NCBI RefSeq assembly: GCF_002934235.1
Contig: NZ_PTIS01000001.1
Coordinates: 396,001 to 460,000 of the forward strand
Reading direction: 5' to 3'
DNA: 64,000 nucleotides
Origin: Clostridium algidicarnis DSM 15099
GTDB taxonomy: Bacteria > Bacillota > Clostridia > Clostridiales > Clostridiaceae
In this document: positions 1 through 9,189 of the stretch, one piece after another
Position numbering within the stretch: the stretch's first letter is position 1
How the letters are laid out: each line of letters opens with the position of its first letter
Translations under genes and position numbers: made by a program
Notes under the pieces: generated by a model
The model's input: only the letters and a program-made list of their open reading frames with translations
The model's database searches: none
Told to the model about the DNA's origin: nothing

Positions 1-309
1 CCTGAAAGACCTTTTTTTGTAGAAAAGTTTAAAAGTGAAATTTCAGATTTCAAATATAGGACTCTTGTAAAGGCAGGGTTAACAGGTGTTGCCCAGGTTA
101 TGGGAAAATACACAACAACACCAGAAGATAAAGTTAGATATGATATAATATATATCAAAAATTATTCCATTTTGTTAGATTTAAAGCTTATACTTCAAAC
201 TATTAAAATAATGTTTATGAAGGAGAGCTCAGAAGGTGTAGCGTTAGATGAGCCTTTAATGGATATAATAGAGAAAAGAAATCCTAAAATAATTGTAGAT
301 AAAGATTAA
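1..309 (+). CDS. Polyprenyl-phosphate sugar-1-phosphate transferase, C-terminal part
   Basis: The reading frame is already open at base 1, so only the last 102 residues are present. They carry the C-terminal signature of bacterial sugar transferases: a KAGLTGVAQV motif, then a PEDKVRYD..YIKNYS..LDLK stretch. The family moves a sugar-1-phosphate onto undecaprenyl phosphate at the membrane and so starts an exopolysaccharide repeat unit. Glycosyltransferase and polymerase genes follow directly, which fits that role. The sugar cannot be read from this fragment. An ATG at base 100 lies inside the conserved domain and is not the true start. Confidence 0.88.
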   Translation, partial: PERPFFVEKFKSEISDFKYRTLVKAGLTGVAQVMGKYTTTPEDKVRYDIIYIKNYSILLDLKLILQTIKIMFMKESSEGVALDEPLMDIIEKRNPKIIVDKD

Positions 310-338
310 AAGATATTAGGCCTTGCTTAATATCTTTT
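308..338 (+). terminator. Hairpin after the sugar transferase gene
   Basis: An 11-bp perfect stem (308-318 with 328-338) overlaps the stop codon of the sugar transferase gene and ends in a short T run. It may give partial termination before the next glycosyltransferase gene. The stem is AT-rich, so strength is uncertain. Confidence 0.5.
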
Positions 339-376
339 ATAACATATTAAAATAAATAATTTAAGAGGTATTATGG

Positions 377-1465
377 ATGAAAAAGTTAGCATATGTGATT
401 ACTCAATCAGAAATGGGCGGAGCTCAAAAAAATATACTTTTACTTTGTGAAGGCTTAAAATCTTCTTATGAGATAACTGTATATTCAGCTAGTGGAGGAG
501 ATATGATAGATATCCTAAAGGAAATGGATATTAGGCATAAATCAATACCTAATATGGTAAGAGAAATAAGCCCATTAAATGACTACAAGGCTTATAAATA
601 TCTAAAAGCAGAGTTTCTAAAAGAAAAATTTGATATAGTTCACAGCCATAGCTCTAAAGCAGGGGTTTTGGCAAGGGAAGCAGCTAAAAGGGCTAAGATT
701 CATAACATAGTATACACAGCCCATGGATTTGTTTTTAATGAGCCTATGAGCAAGCTTAAACAAACTATATATAAAATAGCTGAAAAAAGAGAAGCAAGAT
801 TTAGTGATAATATAATATGTGTAGATCCTAAAGATATAATAATAGCAAAAGATTTAGGTATAATACCTAAAAAAGAATTAGTTTACATTCCTAATGGTAT
901 AAACTTTGAAAATGATAACAATAAAATGGCACTTAAAGAAAATGATACATTTAGATTTGGATTAGTAGCTAACTTTTATGAAACCAAGGGACATAGATAT
1001 TTAATAAAAGCATTTAAAGAAATATTAAAGACTTATCCTAAATGCGAACTTGTATTAATTGGTGAAGGAATATTAAAAGAAGAAATGGTTTCATTATCTG
1101 ATGGAGAAGATAGAATAAAATTTTTGGGATACAAAGAAAATGGCGGAGAACTTATAAAAGATTTTAATTGTTTTACGTTATCTTCGGTAAAAGAGGGGTT
1201 TCCTTTTGTGATTTTAGAAGCTATAAAGCAAAAAGTACCTATAATATCTACGGATGTAGGTGCGATTAGGGATATTTTAAAAAATGATAAGTATGGTCTA
1301 ATTATAGAAAAAGCTTCTATAAAAGAAATGCAAAAAGCTATGGAATATGTTATAAATAATTATGAAGAGGCTATAAATAAATCAGATATGGCCTATGAGT
1401 ATTGTAAAAATGTATATTCTTTAGAAAATATGATAAATCTTACAAAACACATATATGAAAATTAA
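377..1465 (+). CDS. Glycosyltransferase, GT4 family
   Basis: This 362-residue protein has the GT-B fold of family GT4. The N-terminal domain holds the glycine-rich SEMGGAQKN loop (about residues 11-19) and an HSHSSKAG motif. The C-terminal domain holds the donor-binding EGFPFVILE stretch (about 275-283), which matches the family EX7E pattern. It should add a sugar from a nucleotide-sugar donor to the growing lipid-linked repeat on the cytoplasmic face. It is the second gene of the polysaccharide locus. The start at 377 follows an AGAGG site. Donor and acceptor are unknown. Confidence 0.88.
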   Translation: MKKLAYVITQSEMGGAQKNILLLCEGLKSSYEITVYSASGGDMIDILKEMDIRHKSIPNMVREISPLNDYKAYKYLKAEFLKEKFDIVHSHSSKAGVLAREAAKRAKIHNIVYTAHGFVFNEPMSKLKQTIYKIAEKREARFSDNIICVDPKDIIIAKDLGIIPKKELVYIPNGINFENDNNKMALKENDTFRFGLVANFYETKGHRYLIKAFKEILKTYPKCELVLIGEGILKEEMVSLSDGEDRIKFLGYKENGGELIKDFNCFTLSSVKEGFPFVILEAIKQKVPIISTDVGAIRDILKNDKYGLIIEKASIKEMQKAMEYVINNYEEAINKSDMAYEYCKNVYSLENMINLTKHIYEN

Positions 1466-1504
1466 ATTTTAAAGTTTAACAAGTTTAAGTTTGGAGGGAA
1501 ACCA

Positions 1505-2755
1505 ATGCAATTATCTAACAAAGTAAAAAAGACTTTATTATTTGTGCTGAATTGTTATTTAGCAGCTCTTTTGCTTGTCCCTAGAGATTTTAATATATAT
1601 AAAAATGTGGGACCCGCAGATTCAATATTATGTTTGTTATTTATATTTTATTTTATTGCAATATTAAGAAGTGGAAATATAAAAAAATATGTAGTACTTA
1701 ACTCAAAAAAGGTATTCAAAAATAAACTTATTAAAAGTATGCTATTATTATTTGTTTTTATGGTGGTTTCAACTATATATGCAAGTAATAAGTTAGTATC
1801 CATAGGAGAAGCATTTAGATTTTTTAGTTACATCCTGATAGGAATAATGATTTACTTAGAACTGAATAATAAGAGCTTTTTTAGAATGATTATTACTAAT
1901 TATTTTGTGATGACAGGAATCATATGTATATTCGGTATAATTCAATTTTTCACAGGAAAAGGAATATCTACTACAGTTATAATAATGGATAAAGTTAATA
2001 GGGTCCAATCAACACTTGGAAATCCTAATGCATTTGGCGCTTTTTTAGTTATAAGTTTCTTTCCATTGTTAAGCCTACTTATAAGTGAAAAAAGCAAGAA
2101 AATAAAGTGGTTTTATGGATTTAATTTATTGTTAATATCTATTAATATAGTGTTAAGCTTTTCTAGAAACTCTTGGTTAGCTTGGACTATTGGAATTGTA
2201 GTATTAGCACTACTTTATAGTTATAAATTTTTATACATATTAGCCTTAGGTGGAGCAGGAGCATTAGTGTTCCCGTCTATGAGAGGAAGACTTCTTCAAT
2301 TTACGGATGTATCACAAAATATGTCTAGGATAAATATATGGAGAGTAGCCTTAAAGATGATTAAAGAGCATCCATTTAAAGGCATTGGAAATGGTAACTT
2401 TTCAGCTCTTTATGATAATTATGTGGAAAAGTATCCTGAACTGTGGATGGAAGATATAAAAGGATATCCTAGCCATAATTCTTTTCTTAAGGTGTTTAGT
2501 GAACTTGGTGTATTTGCATTTATTATATTTATAGTAGTAATGGCTAGAATAATAAAGACAGTTAACTTTTTAAGGAAAAATTTAAAAGGTTACTACGGCG
2601 AATTTTATACAGGGTTTTTCATTTCTTTAATTGTGATGATTATATTAAACTTGTTTGATAATATATTCTTTGCTCCGCAAGTAGCAGTTCATTTTTGGAT
2701 TTTTGCATTTATTGCAGAGTATATTAGAGAAAATATAGTAATGTTTAATAACTAG
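1505..2755 (+). CDS. O-antigen ligase / polysaccharide polymerase (Wzy_C type)
   Basis: A 416-residue polytopic membrane protein with about ten to twelve hydrophobic segments. A large non-membrane loop between about residues 255 and 325 and the SFSRNSWLAW segment near residue 217 are typical of the O-antigen ligase/Wzy_C family. Such proteins polymerise or transfer lipid-linked repeat units outside the membrane. It lies between two cytoplasmic glycosyltransferase genes and has a good GGAGGG ribosome site. Polymerase and ligase activity cannot be told apart from sequence. Confidence 0.82.
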   Translation: MQLSNKVKKTLLFVLNCYLAALLLVPRDFNIYKNVGPADSILCLLFIFYFIAILRSGNIKKYVVLNSKKVFKNKLIKSMLLLFVFMVVSTIYASNKLVSIGEAFRFFSYILIGIMIYLELNNKSFFRMIITNYFVMTGIICIFGIIQFFTGKGISTTVIIMDKVNRVQSTLGNPNAFGAFLVISFFPLLSLLISEKSKKIKWFYGFNLLLISINIVLSFSRNSWLAWTIGIVVLALLYSYKFLYILALGGAGALVFPSMRGRLLQFTDVSQNMSRINIWRVALKMIKEHPFKGIGNGNFSALYDNYVEKYPELWMEDIKGYPSHNSFLKVFSELGVFAFIIFIVVMARIIKTVNFLRKNLKGYYGEFYTGFFISLIVMIILNLFDNIFFAPQVAVHFWIFAFIAEYIRENIVMFNN

Positions 2756-2762
2756 AATTTAA

Positions 2763-3497
2763 ATGGATGTGAAGATTGTGATAGAAATTTTAGGATATCC
2801 AATTTATAGTGGATATAAAAAAGAAATATTAAATGATATAGAAGAAATTGTAAGCTCCGAGGGGTGTGTACATATTGTATCTGGAAATCCAGAGGTTTTA
2901 TATCAAGGTTTGTTCGAGAAGCCACTTTATGAAAATTTTACTTCCAAAAGAAGTCTAATAATACCAGATGGTGTTGGTGTTATATTTTCTGCAAAGGTTA
3001 AGGGCTTAAAAGTAAAAGAAAAAATCGCCGGTATTGAAGTTATGCAAGATATTATAAGTTATTGTAATAGAAAAAATAAGAGCATATATTTACTAGGATC
3101 AAAAGATTCCATAGTAAGAAAATGTAAAATAAATATAGAGGCAACTTATAAAGGTATTAATGTGGTAGGTTATAAGGATGGATATTTTGATTTAGATAAT
3201 TGCGATGATATAATAGAGGATATAAATAAATGTAATCCTGATGTTTTATTTGTTGCAATGGGGTGCCCGAGACAAGAACGATTTATAATAAAACATATGG
3301 ATAAACTTCATTGTAAGCTTTTTATGGGAGTTGGGGGAAGTTTTGATATATTAGCAGGGGAGCTAAAGAGGGCACCAAAATGGATGATAACTTTTGGAAT
3401 AGAGTGGCTTTATAGAATCTTAAAGGAGCCTTTTAGAATTAAAAGAATGAAATCTATACCTAAATTTATGATTAGAGCTATAATAGGCAAAGTGTAG
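2763..3497 (+). CDS. WecG/TagA/CpsF-family glycosyltransferase
   Basis: The 244-residue protein matches the GT26 family (WecG, TagA, CpsF). It shows the GNPEVLY motif near residue 41, IPDGVGVIFSAK near 67, and the highly conserved GCPRQERF stretch near 167. Members add N-acetylmannosamine, its uronic acid or a related sugar to an undecaprenyl-linked primer in wall teichoic acid or capsule synthesis. It starts seven bases after the polymerase gene. No clear ribosome site precedes the ATG at 2763, so a GTG at 2769 or 2778 is possible. Confidence 0.88.
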   Translation: MDVKIVIEILGYPIYSGYKKEILNDIEEIVSSEGCVHIVSGNPEVLYQGLFEKPLYENFTSKRSLIIPDGVGVIFSAKVKGLKVKEKIAGIEVMQDIISYCNRKNKSIYLLGSKDSIVRKCKINIEATYKGINVVGYKDGYFDLDNCDDIIEDINKCNPDVLFVAMGCPRQERFIIKHMDKLHCKLFMGVGGSFDILAGELKRAPKWMITFGIEWLYRILKEPFRIKRMKSIPKFMIRAIIGKV

Positions 3498-3505
3498 GTG
3501 AAACC

Positions 3506-4624
3506 ATGAGATATGGGATGCAATATTTAAAAACAGAAAATGTTCATTTAATCAAGGATATGGGAATGATACCTTATAAGTTATTTAAAAGACATGGATA
3601 TAAGCCTTTTGTAATTACTTATGAAAATGGAGAATATCCTTACTTAGATAAAGAAGTTAAAGGCCTTAATTTAAGATTTGTAAAAAGAATATTTAACAAT
3701 TTTTCACTAGATGGGGCATTATATTTGGTTAGATATGCTAAAGATTATGATATAATACAAATATTTCACACTACATTATCATCTTTTATTTATGCTTATA
3801 CCTATAAGATATTTAATTCAAAAGGGAAGATATATCTAAAACTTGATTGTAGTCATAAGCTAGTAGAAAGAATTGAAGGATTAAATAGTCTCCAATACAA
3901 AATGTTGAACAAAGCCTTTAATAAGATGGATTTAATAAGCGTAGAGCAAGAGGAACTTTACCCTAAAATTAAAGATTTATTGCCAAGTCAAAAACATAAG
4001 ATAATAAATATATCTAATGGAGTAGACTTTGATTATATAAAGGACATTGGACTTTCTTATGACTTTTCTAAAAAAGAAAATATAATTTTAAGCGTTACAA
4101 GGGTTGGATCAGAGGAAAAGAACACCTCTATGTTATTAGAAGCCTTTGCGAATATAGAAGGTATAGATAAAACAGATTGGAAACTTGTAATAGTAGGTCC
4201 AGTTGAAGAAACATTTAAAGAATACATAAAAGGTTATTTAGAGTCTTATCCTAATATAGCAAATAAGGTAATAATCAAAGGAAACATAGAAAATAGAAAG
4301 TGCTTGTATGAAGAGTATCAAAGAGCTAAAATATTTTCTTTGACATCTGACTTTGAAAGCTTTGGCATAGCGTTTGTAGAAGCAGCAGCTTTTGGCGATG
4401 TTATAGTATCAACAGAGGTAGGAATAGCAAAAGAGATAGTAAGAGATGGCAATGGAGTTACTGTGCCTATAAAGGATACAAAGGCTTTAACCAAAGCACT
4501 ACAAGAAACTATATATAAATCAAATATAAAAGAAATTAGCAATAAAACTTATGAGATTACAAAAGAAAAATATGATTGGAATAAAGTTGCAGATAAACTT
4601 TATGAATATATATCAAAATTATAA
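3506..4624 (+). CDS. Glycosyltransferase, GT4 family (second copy)
   Basis: A 372-residue GT-B protein. The C-terminal half carries the GT4 donor-site signature: SVTRVGSEEKNTSMLLEA near residue 196 and the SDFESFGIAFVEAAA EX7E-type motif near 280. The N-terminal half is divergent, as usual for the acceptor domain. It begins eight bases after the WecG-like gene behind an AGGTG site, so it is translated with it. It is the last gene of the polysaccharide operon and is followed by a strong hairpin. Its specificity is unknown. Confidence 0.85.
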   Translation: MRYGMQYLKTENVHLIKDMGMIPYKLFKRHGYKPFVITYENGEYPYLDKEVKGLNLRFVKRIFNNFSLDGALYLVRYAKDYDIIQIFHTTLSSFIYAYTYKIFNSKGKIYLKLDCSHKLVERIEGLNSLQYKMLNKAFNKMDLISVEQEELYPKIKDLLPSQKHKIINISNGVDFDYIKDIGLSYDFSKKENIILSVTRVGSEEKNTSMLLEAFANIEGIDKTDWKLVIVGPVEETFKEYIKGYLESYPNIANKVIIKGNIENRKCLYEEYQRAKIFSLTSDFESFGIAFVEAAAFGDVIVSTEVGIAKEIVRDGNGVTVPIKDTKALTKALQETIYKSNIKEISNKTYEITKEKYDWNKVADKLYEYISKL

Positions 4625-4650
4625 AGTTTATAAAAACAATTAAATATAAT

Positions 4651-4699
4651 TAATAAAAGATGATGAGGTTAAATATTTTAATTTCATCATCTTTTATTA
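4651..4699 (+). terminator. Terminator of the polysaccharide operon
   Basis: A perfect 16-bp inverted repeat (4651-4666 with 4684-4699) lies 26 bases after the last glycosyltransferase gene. The T run forms the right arm. It separates the surface-polysaccharide genes from hutH. The 135 bases between it and hutH are AT-rich and show no promoter I trust. Confidence 0.75.
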
Positions 4700-4834
4700 A
4701 AAAATCATTTTAACTATAAAAATCATAATTACAGTATAAAAATTATCATAAGAATATTCAAAATAGATTTTATAGAAGGAAAATTAAAAACTTTACAGAA
4801 TATATATAAGGTGAATAAGTAAAAGGAGGTAAAT

Positions 4835-6358
4835 ATGAATATTATAGAAATAGATGGAAATGGGTTAGATTTAGAAAAGATTATTTTGGTTTCAAGAAAG
4901 GGGTCAAAAGTAGAAATAACTAAAGAAGCAAGAGAGGGTATAAGAAAATCTAGAAAAATAATTGAACAAATAGTTGAAGAAAAAAAAGTGGTGTATGGTG
5001 TAACTACAGGATTTGGAAAGTTTGCTGATGTAAGTATCTCGAATAAGGACTGTAAAACACTGCAAAAGAACTTAATTCTTTCTCATGCTTGTGGCACGGG
5101 AAATCTTTTATCACAAGAAATAGTAAGGGCTGTAATGTTACTTAGAATTAATGCTTTATGTAAAGGGTATTCAGGTATAAGTGAAGTGACTTTAGATACA
5201 TTAGTTAATATGCTAAATAAAGGAGTTCACCCTTGTATACCTGAAAAAGGCTCACTTGGAGCATCGGGAGATTTGGCACCTTTATCACATATGGTACTTC
5301 CTATGCTAGGTGAAGGTGAAGCAGAATTTAACGGACAAATTATGTCAGGAAAAGAAGCCATGGAAATGGCGGGCATTCCTACCGTAGATTTGACTTATAA
5401 AGAAGGATTAGCTTTAATAAATGGTACACAAGTTATGACTGCTATTGGTGCAATAACCTTATACGATGCTATAGATATATGCAAAATATCAGATATAGCA
5501 GCCTCACTATCTTTAGAGGCGTTAAGAGGAATAAAAGATGCTTATGACCCAAGGATACATAACATTAGACCTTATAGTGGACAAATAAGCACTGCAGACA
5601 ATGTCTTAAGATTAGTTAAAGGAAGCACTTATGTAACATCACAAGGTGAGCTTAGAGTTCAAGATGCTTATACATTAAGATGTGTTCCACAAGTTCATGG
5701 TGCAACTAAAGATGCTATAAATTATGTAAAAGAAAAAGTTCTTATTGAAATAAACTCAGTTACTGATAATCCTATTGTAACAAAAGAAGGAGATGTTATT
5801 TCAGGGGGAAACTTTCATGGTCAGCCTATGGCTTTAGCTTTCGATTTCATGGGAATAGCCTTAGCAGAAGTTGCAAATATATCTGAAAGAAGACTAGAAA
5901 GACTAATTAATTATCAACTAAATGATTTACCTGCATTTTTAGTTAAAAATGGAGGCTTAAATTCAGGGTTTATGATAACCCAATATGCTGCAGCCTCTTT
6001 AGTGTCAGAAAATAAGATATTAGCCCATCCAGCTTCAGTGGATTCAATACCATCTTCTGCAAATCAAGAAGACCATGTAAGTATGGGGACTATAGCTGCA
6101 AGAAAAAGTAGAGATATATTAGAAAATGTTAGAAGGGTACTAGCAACAGAAATTATGGCTGCTTGTCAAGCACTTGATTTCAGAGAAGGATTCATTTTAG
6201 GAGAGGGAACACAAGAAGCATATAACGTAGTTAGAGAAAGTATAGATTTTATTGAAGAAGATAAGGTTATGTATAAAGAATTAGATAAATGTACTAAAAT
6301 ATTAAAAGATAGAAGTATTATTGAAGCTGTAGAGAAAAAAGTTAATATAAACATATAA
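4835..6358 (+). CDS. hutH: Histidine ammonia-lyase
   Basis: The enzyme deaminates L-histidine to urocanate and ammonia, the first step of histidine breakdown. The 507-residue length is normal for HutH. The internal Ala143-Ser144-Gly145 triad, which cyclises to the MIO electrophile, sits in GSLGASGDLAPL. The family SVTDNP and GNFHGQP motifs follow near residues 306 and 330. An AAAGGAGG ribosome site fixes the start. The usual partners hutU and hutI are not next to it. Instead an FchA/FTCD-type gene and a membrane protein gene follow, so the rest of the pathway must be elsewhere, or urocanate is the end product here. Confidence 0.96.
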   Translation: MNIIEIDGNGLDLEKIILVSRKGSKVEITKEAREGIRKSRKIIEQIVEEKKVVYGVTTGFGKFADVSISNKDCKTLQKNLILSHACGTGNLLSQEIVRAVMLLRINALCKGYSGISEVTLDTLVNMLNKGVHPCIPEKGSLGASGDLAPLSHMVLPMLGEGEAEFNGQIMSGKEAMEMAGIPTVDLTYKEGLALINGTQVMTAIGAITLYDAIDICKISDIAASLSLEALRGIKDAYDPRIHNIRPYSGQISTADNVLRLVKGSTYVTSQGELRVQDAYTLRCVPQVHGATKDAINYVKEKVLIEINSVTDNPIVTKEGDVISGGNFHGQPMALAFDFMGIALAEVANISERRLERLINYQLNDLPAFLVKNGGLNSGFMITQYAAASLVSENKILAHPASVDSIPSSANQEDHVSMGTIAARKSRDILENVRRVLATEIMAACQALDFREGFILGEGTQEAYNVVRESIDFIEEDKVMYKELDKCTKILKDRSIIEAVEKKVNINI

Positions 6359-6373
6359 CTTAAAAATTTATAA

Positions 6374-6420
6374 GATAATGCATTTAATATTAGGGAGATT
6401 ATGATATTGAATGCATTATC
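6374..6420 (+). promoter_or_regulatory. Intercistronic hairpin between hutH and the FchA-like gene
   Basis: Bases 6374-6390 pair with 6404-6420 over 17 positions, with one G-U wobble as RNA. The 13-base loop has no T run after the stem, so this is not a standard terminator. It fills almost the whole gap between hutH and the next ribosome site. It may stabilise or process the mRNA, or bind a regulator. Confidence 0.55.
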
Positions 6421-6441
6421 ATAAAGGTAGGGGGAATTTAA

Positions 6442-7083
6442 ATGTTAAAAGAATTAACGGTAGAAAATTTTGCAAAAGAACTAGCATCAAAATCACCAGC
6501 ACCAGGTGGCGGTAGTGCAGCAGCTTTGTCAGCTACTTTAGCTGCATCTTTAAGTAGTATGGTTTTTAACTTAACAATAGGTAAGAAGGCTTATGAAAAT
6601 TTAAAAGACGCAGAAAAAGAATGTATAATAAATGCACTAAAGAAAACTGAAGTTTTAAGAGAAGAGTATCTTGATATTATGCAAGAGGATACAACTGTAT
6701 TCTTAAAGGTGATGGATGCTTATAAGATGCCTAAAGATAGTGAAGACGAAAAGAACTTAAGAAAGATAAAAATAGAAGAAGCTTATAAACTAGCATTAGA
6801 GGTTCCAAGGAGGTTATCTGAAAAGTGTTTTGAATTATATAAGTACATTGAGATTGCTGCAAAGTACGGCAACGCTAACGCCATTTCAGATGCTGGGGTT
6901 TCGGCTCTTATGATTCAAGCTGCGCTTGAGGGAGCTTCGCTTAATGTGAAAATAAATTTGGCTAGTTTGGAAGATATAAAGTTAAAAGAAACACTTTTAA
7001 AAGAGACAAATACACTTATAAAAGAAGGATCAATTAAGAAAGATGCAATATTAAAAATAGTAGAAAATAAGATAGGCGCTTAA
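6442..7083 (+). CDS. fchA: Cyclodeaminase/cyclohydrolase family protein (FchA-like)
   Basis: The 213-residue, all-helical protein belongs to the family of formiminotetrahydrofolate cyclodeaminase and clostridial methenyl-THF cyclohydrolase FchA. The folate-binding N-terminal motif SPAPGGGSAAAL lies at about residues 18-29. A conserved NANAISDAGVSALM segment follows near 143. In purine-fermenting clostridia FchA converts methenyl-THF to 10-formyl-THF. In histidine degraders the relative removes ammonia from formimino-THF. Being next to hutH favours the second role. The FolD at 51.3 kb, which lacks its catalytic lysine, makes the first role attractive. I cannot decide between them. Confidence 0.85.
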   Translation: MLKELTVENFAKELASKSPAPGGGSAAALSATLAASLSSMVFNLTIGKKAYENLKDAEKECIINALKKTEVLREEYLDIMQEDTTVFLKVMDAYKMPKDSEDEKNLRKIKIEEAYKLALEVPRRLSEKCFELYKYIEIAAKYGNANAISDAGVSALMIQAALEGASLNVKINLASLEDIKLKETLLKETNTLIKEGSIKKDAILKIVENKIGA

Positions 7084-7119
7084 TATTATACAATAAAATT
7101 TAATTTTGGGGGATCATAT

Positions 7120-8292
7120 ATGGAAGACAAGGATGTAGTCAAAAAGATAATGAAAAAGTCTATAAGCTTAGAAGGCTTTATATCTATGATTTTATTTATT
7201 ACCTTTTTCTTTTTAATGGGGCGACAAATGGGAACTTCAAATATGTTTAATACTATTATGAATACTTCTCATAAATTATTATTAAATACAGTTTTTTTTA
7301 TAATGGGTATAGCTGTAATAGCAGGTGCTGTGGCAGCGTTACTATCTGAATTTGGTGTGATATCTATAATTAACAAAATATTATCACCCCTAATGCGTCC
7401 ACTATATGATTTGCCAGGTGCTGCGGCTTTGGGGATTGTCACCACTTACTTATCCGATAATCCTGCAATAATAACTCTTGCGGATGATAAGGGCTTTAAG
7501 AGATATTTTAAGAAATATCAAATACCTGCGTTAACAAATCTTGGGACATCCTTTGGCATGGGATTAATAGTAACCACATTTATGATGGGACAAAAGTCAA
7601 ATGCTGGAGAAGACTTTTTTTTAGCAGCTATTATAGGAAATGTAGGTGCATTTATAGGAAGTATTATAAGTGTTAGAATAATGTTACATTTTACTAAAAA
7701 ACATTTTGGTAAAGACAAGTGGGTATCTGAAGATGTAGGTAGTGATATAGACTCTTTAAAATATAGAGAAATTAGGCAGGGGAGCACAGGATCTAGGATG
7801 CTTTCATCTATGCTTGAAGGTGGAAAGACTGGCGTAGACATGGGGTTATCAATAATACCTGGTGTGCTTGTAATATGTACACTAGTTTTAATGATTACTA
7901 ATGGTCCAAGCTTAAGTGGTGAGTATACTGGAGCTGCATTTGAAGGTGTTGCTGTATTGCCATGGATAGGCAGCAAATTATCTTTTATTATTGAACCTTT
8001 ACTTGGGTTTAAAAATCCAGAAGCCATAGCCTTTCCAATTACCTCTTTAGGGTCGGTAGGCGCAGCAATTAGCCTTGTGCCAAATTTTTTAGAAAGAGGA
8101 TTAATTGGTGGAAATGAAATAGCTGTGTTTACAGCTATGGGAATGTGCTGGAGCGGTTATTTAAGCACTCACGTTGCTATGATGGATGCCTTAAAGTGTA
8201 GAAGCCTAACGGGGAAGGCTATTTTAAGTCATACTGTAGGGGGATTAGGTGCCGGAATTAGCGCCCATCTGATTTACATGTTAATATGTTAA
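7120..8292 (+). CDS. Gate-domain (YjiH-like) membrane protein
   Basis: A 390-residue protein with about eight to ten membrane segments, similar to the YjiH/nucleoside-recognition gate family (the domain also found in SpmA and SpmB). The SDNPAIITLADD stretch near residue 110 and a second glycine-rich half fit an inverted-repeat transporter. It lies 36 bases after the FchA-like gene in the same operon and ends at a strong terminator. By position it could move histidine, urocanate or another product of the pathway. That is inference, since the family has no settled substrate. Confidence 0.72.
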   Translation: MEDKDVVKKIMKKSISLEGFISMILFITFFFLMGRQMGTSNMFNTIMNTSHKLLLNTVFFIMGIAVIAGAVAALLSEFGVISIINKILSPLMRPLYDLPGAAALGIVTTYLSDNPAIITLADDKGFKRYFKKYQIPALTNLGTSFGMGLIVTTFMMGQKSNAGEDFFLAAIIGNVGAFIGSIISVRIMLHFTKKHFGKDKWVSEDVGSDIDSLKYREIRQGSTGSRMLSSMLEGGKTGVDMGLSIIPGVLVICTLVLMITNGPSLSGEYTGAAFEGVAVLPWIGSKLSFIIEPLLGFKNPEAIAFPITSLGSVGAAISLVPNFLERGLIGGNEIAVFTAMGMCWSGYLSTHVAMMDALKCRSLTGKAILSHTVGGLGAGISAHLIYMLIC

Positions 8293-8311
8293 GTTTAAAA
8301 TATTAAATTTT

Positions 8312-8349
8312 AAATAAAGGATAAAACCTAAAGGTTTTATCCTTTATTT
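8312..8349. terminator. Bidirectional terminator between hut operon and pdaA
   Basis: A perfect 17-bp stem (8312-8328 with 8333-8349) and a four-base loop, with A-rich and T-rich flanks. It sits exactly between two converging genes and should end transcription from both sides. The right arm touches the stop codon of the deacetylase gene. Confidence 0.88.
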
Positions 8350-9189
8350 TCAAGGAAGATCATCTAAAGATTTTAAAGTATAACCTTCTGATTCCCATTT
8401 AGTTATAACTTCATCTAGAATATCCGCATTAGTTTTAGATACGGCATGTAAAAGTACAATTGCACCACTATGACTTCTTTTTAATATGGTTTCTAAAGCT
8501 TTTTCTTTAGATGGTTGCTTTTTAATATCCCAGTCATTGTATGCAAAGCTCCAAAATATAGTTTTATAATTTAGTTCCTTTGTGTAATTTAAAGATAACT
8601 CACTATATTTTCCCATAGGAGGTCTAAAATATTTAGCCATTTTTTTACCAGTAAGATTTTCAAAGGATATTTCAAGATCTAATAATTCTTTATTAAACTT
8701 ATCTTTATCTTTAATTAAAGCCATGGAAGGATGGCTACAAGTGTGATTACATACTAAGTGACCTTCTTCTATCATTCTTTTTATTATGTCAGGATTTGAT
8801 TCAATATAAGGTTTAACCACAAAAAAGGCTGCTTTTACATTATGTTTTTTTAGTATATCTAATATTTCATTAGTATATCCATTTTCATATCCCTCATCAA
8901 AAGTTAGATAAATAACCTTTTCTGTAGTATCACCTACATAATAAGCGTCATATTTTTTTAAAAGATGTGCTCCTTCCTTTGAAGGTTCTGGGGTAAGACC
9001 ATCACTTCTTGGATTAAAGTACCAATTAAGTTCCTTAGTATCTAAAGGCTTTTGCTCGGACTCATAAGCCTCATTAGAAGAATATTGAAATAACTTATCA
9101 GTGTAGTTTCTTATGGAATTGAAATTTGAAAAACTATTTATTAGTATAGTTAAAGAAAAAACATAACTAGCACAAATATTTAAATTCAT
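8350..9189 (-). CDS. pdaA: Polysaccharide deacetylase, PdaA-like (muramic-delta-lactam)
   Basis: The 279-residue protein begins with a hydrophobic export signal (about residues 5-22) and continues with a NodB-type deacetylase domain. Motif 1 is TFDEGYENG (Asp98). Motif 2 is HTCSHPS, with metal ligands His149 and His153. The RPPMGKYSE motif follows at about 189, and LLHAVS lies near the end. The TFDxGYENGYT form and the HAVSK..ADILD tail are typical of PdaA. That enzyme removes acetyl groups from muramic acid during spore cortex synthesis, a step to muramic delta-lactam needed for germination. The gene stands alone on the minus strand with its own GGAGGTGAT site. Confidence 0.88.
   Translation of the reverse strand: MNLNICASYVFSLTILINSFSNFNSIRNYTDKLFQYSSNEAYESEQKPLDTKELNWYFNPRSDGLTPEPSKEGAHLLKKYDAYYVGDTTEKVIYLTFDEGYENGYTNEILDILKKHNVKAAFFVVKPYIESNPDIIKRMIEEGHLVCNHTCSHPSMALIKDKDKFNKELLDLEISFENLTGKKMAKYFRPPMGKYSELSLNYTKELNYKTIFWSFAYNDWDIKKQPSKEKALETILKRSHSGAIVLLHAVSKTNADILDEVITKWESEGYTLKSLDDLP

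Noticed and set aside
4700..4834. Riboswitch or regulator site upstream of hutH
   Set aside because: Only AT-rich sequence with short, imperfect repeats; no recognisable riboswitch core or consensus box.
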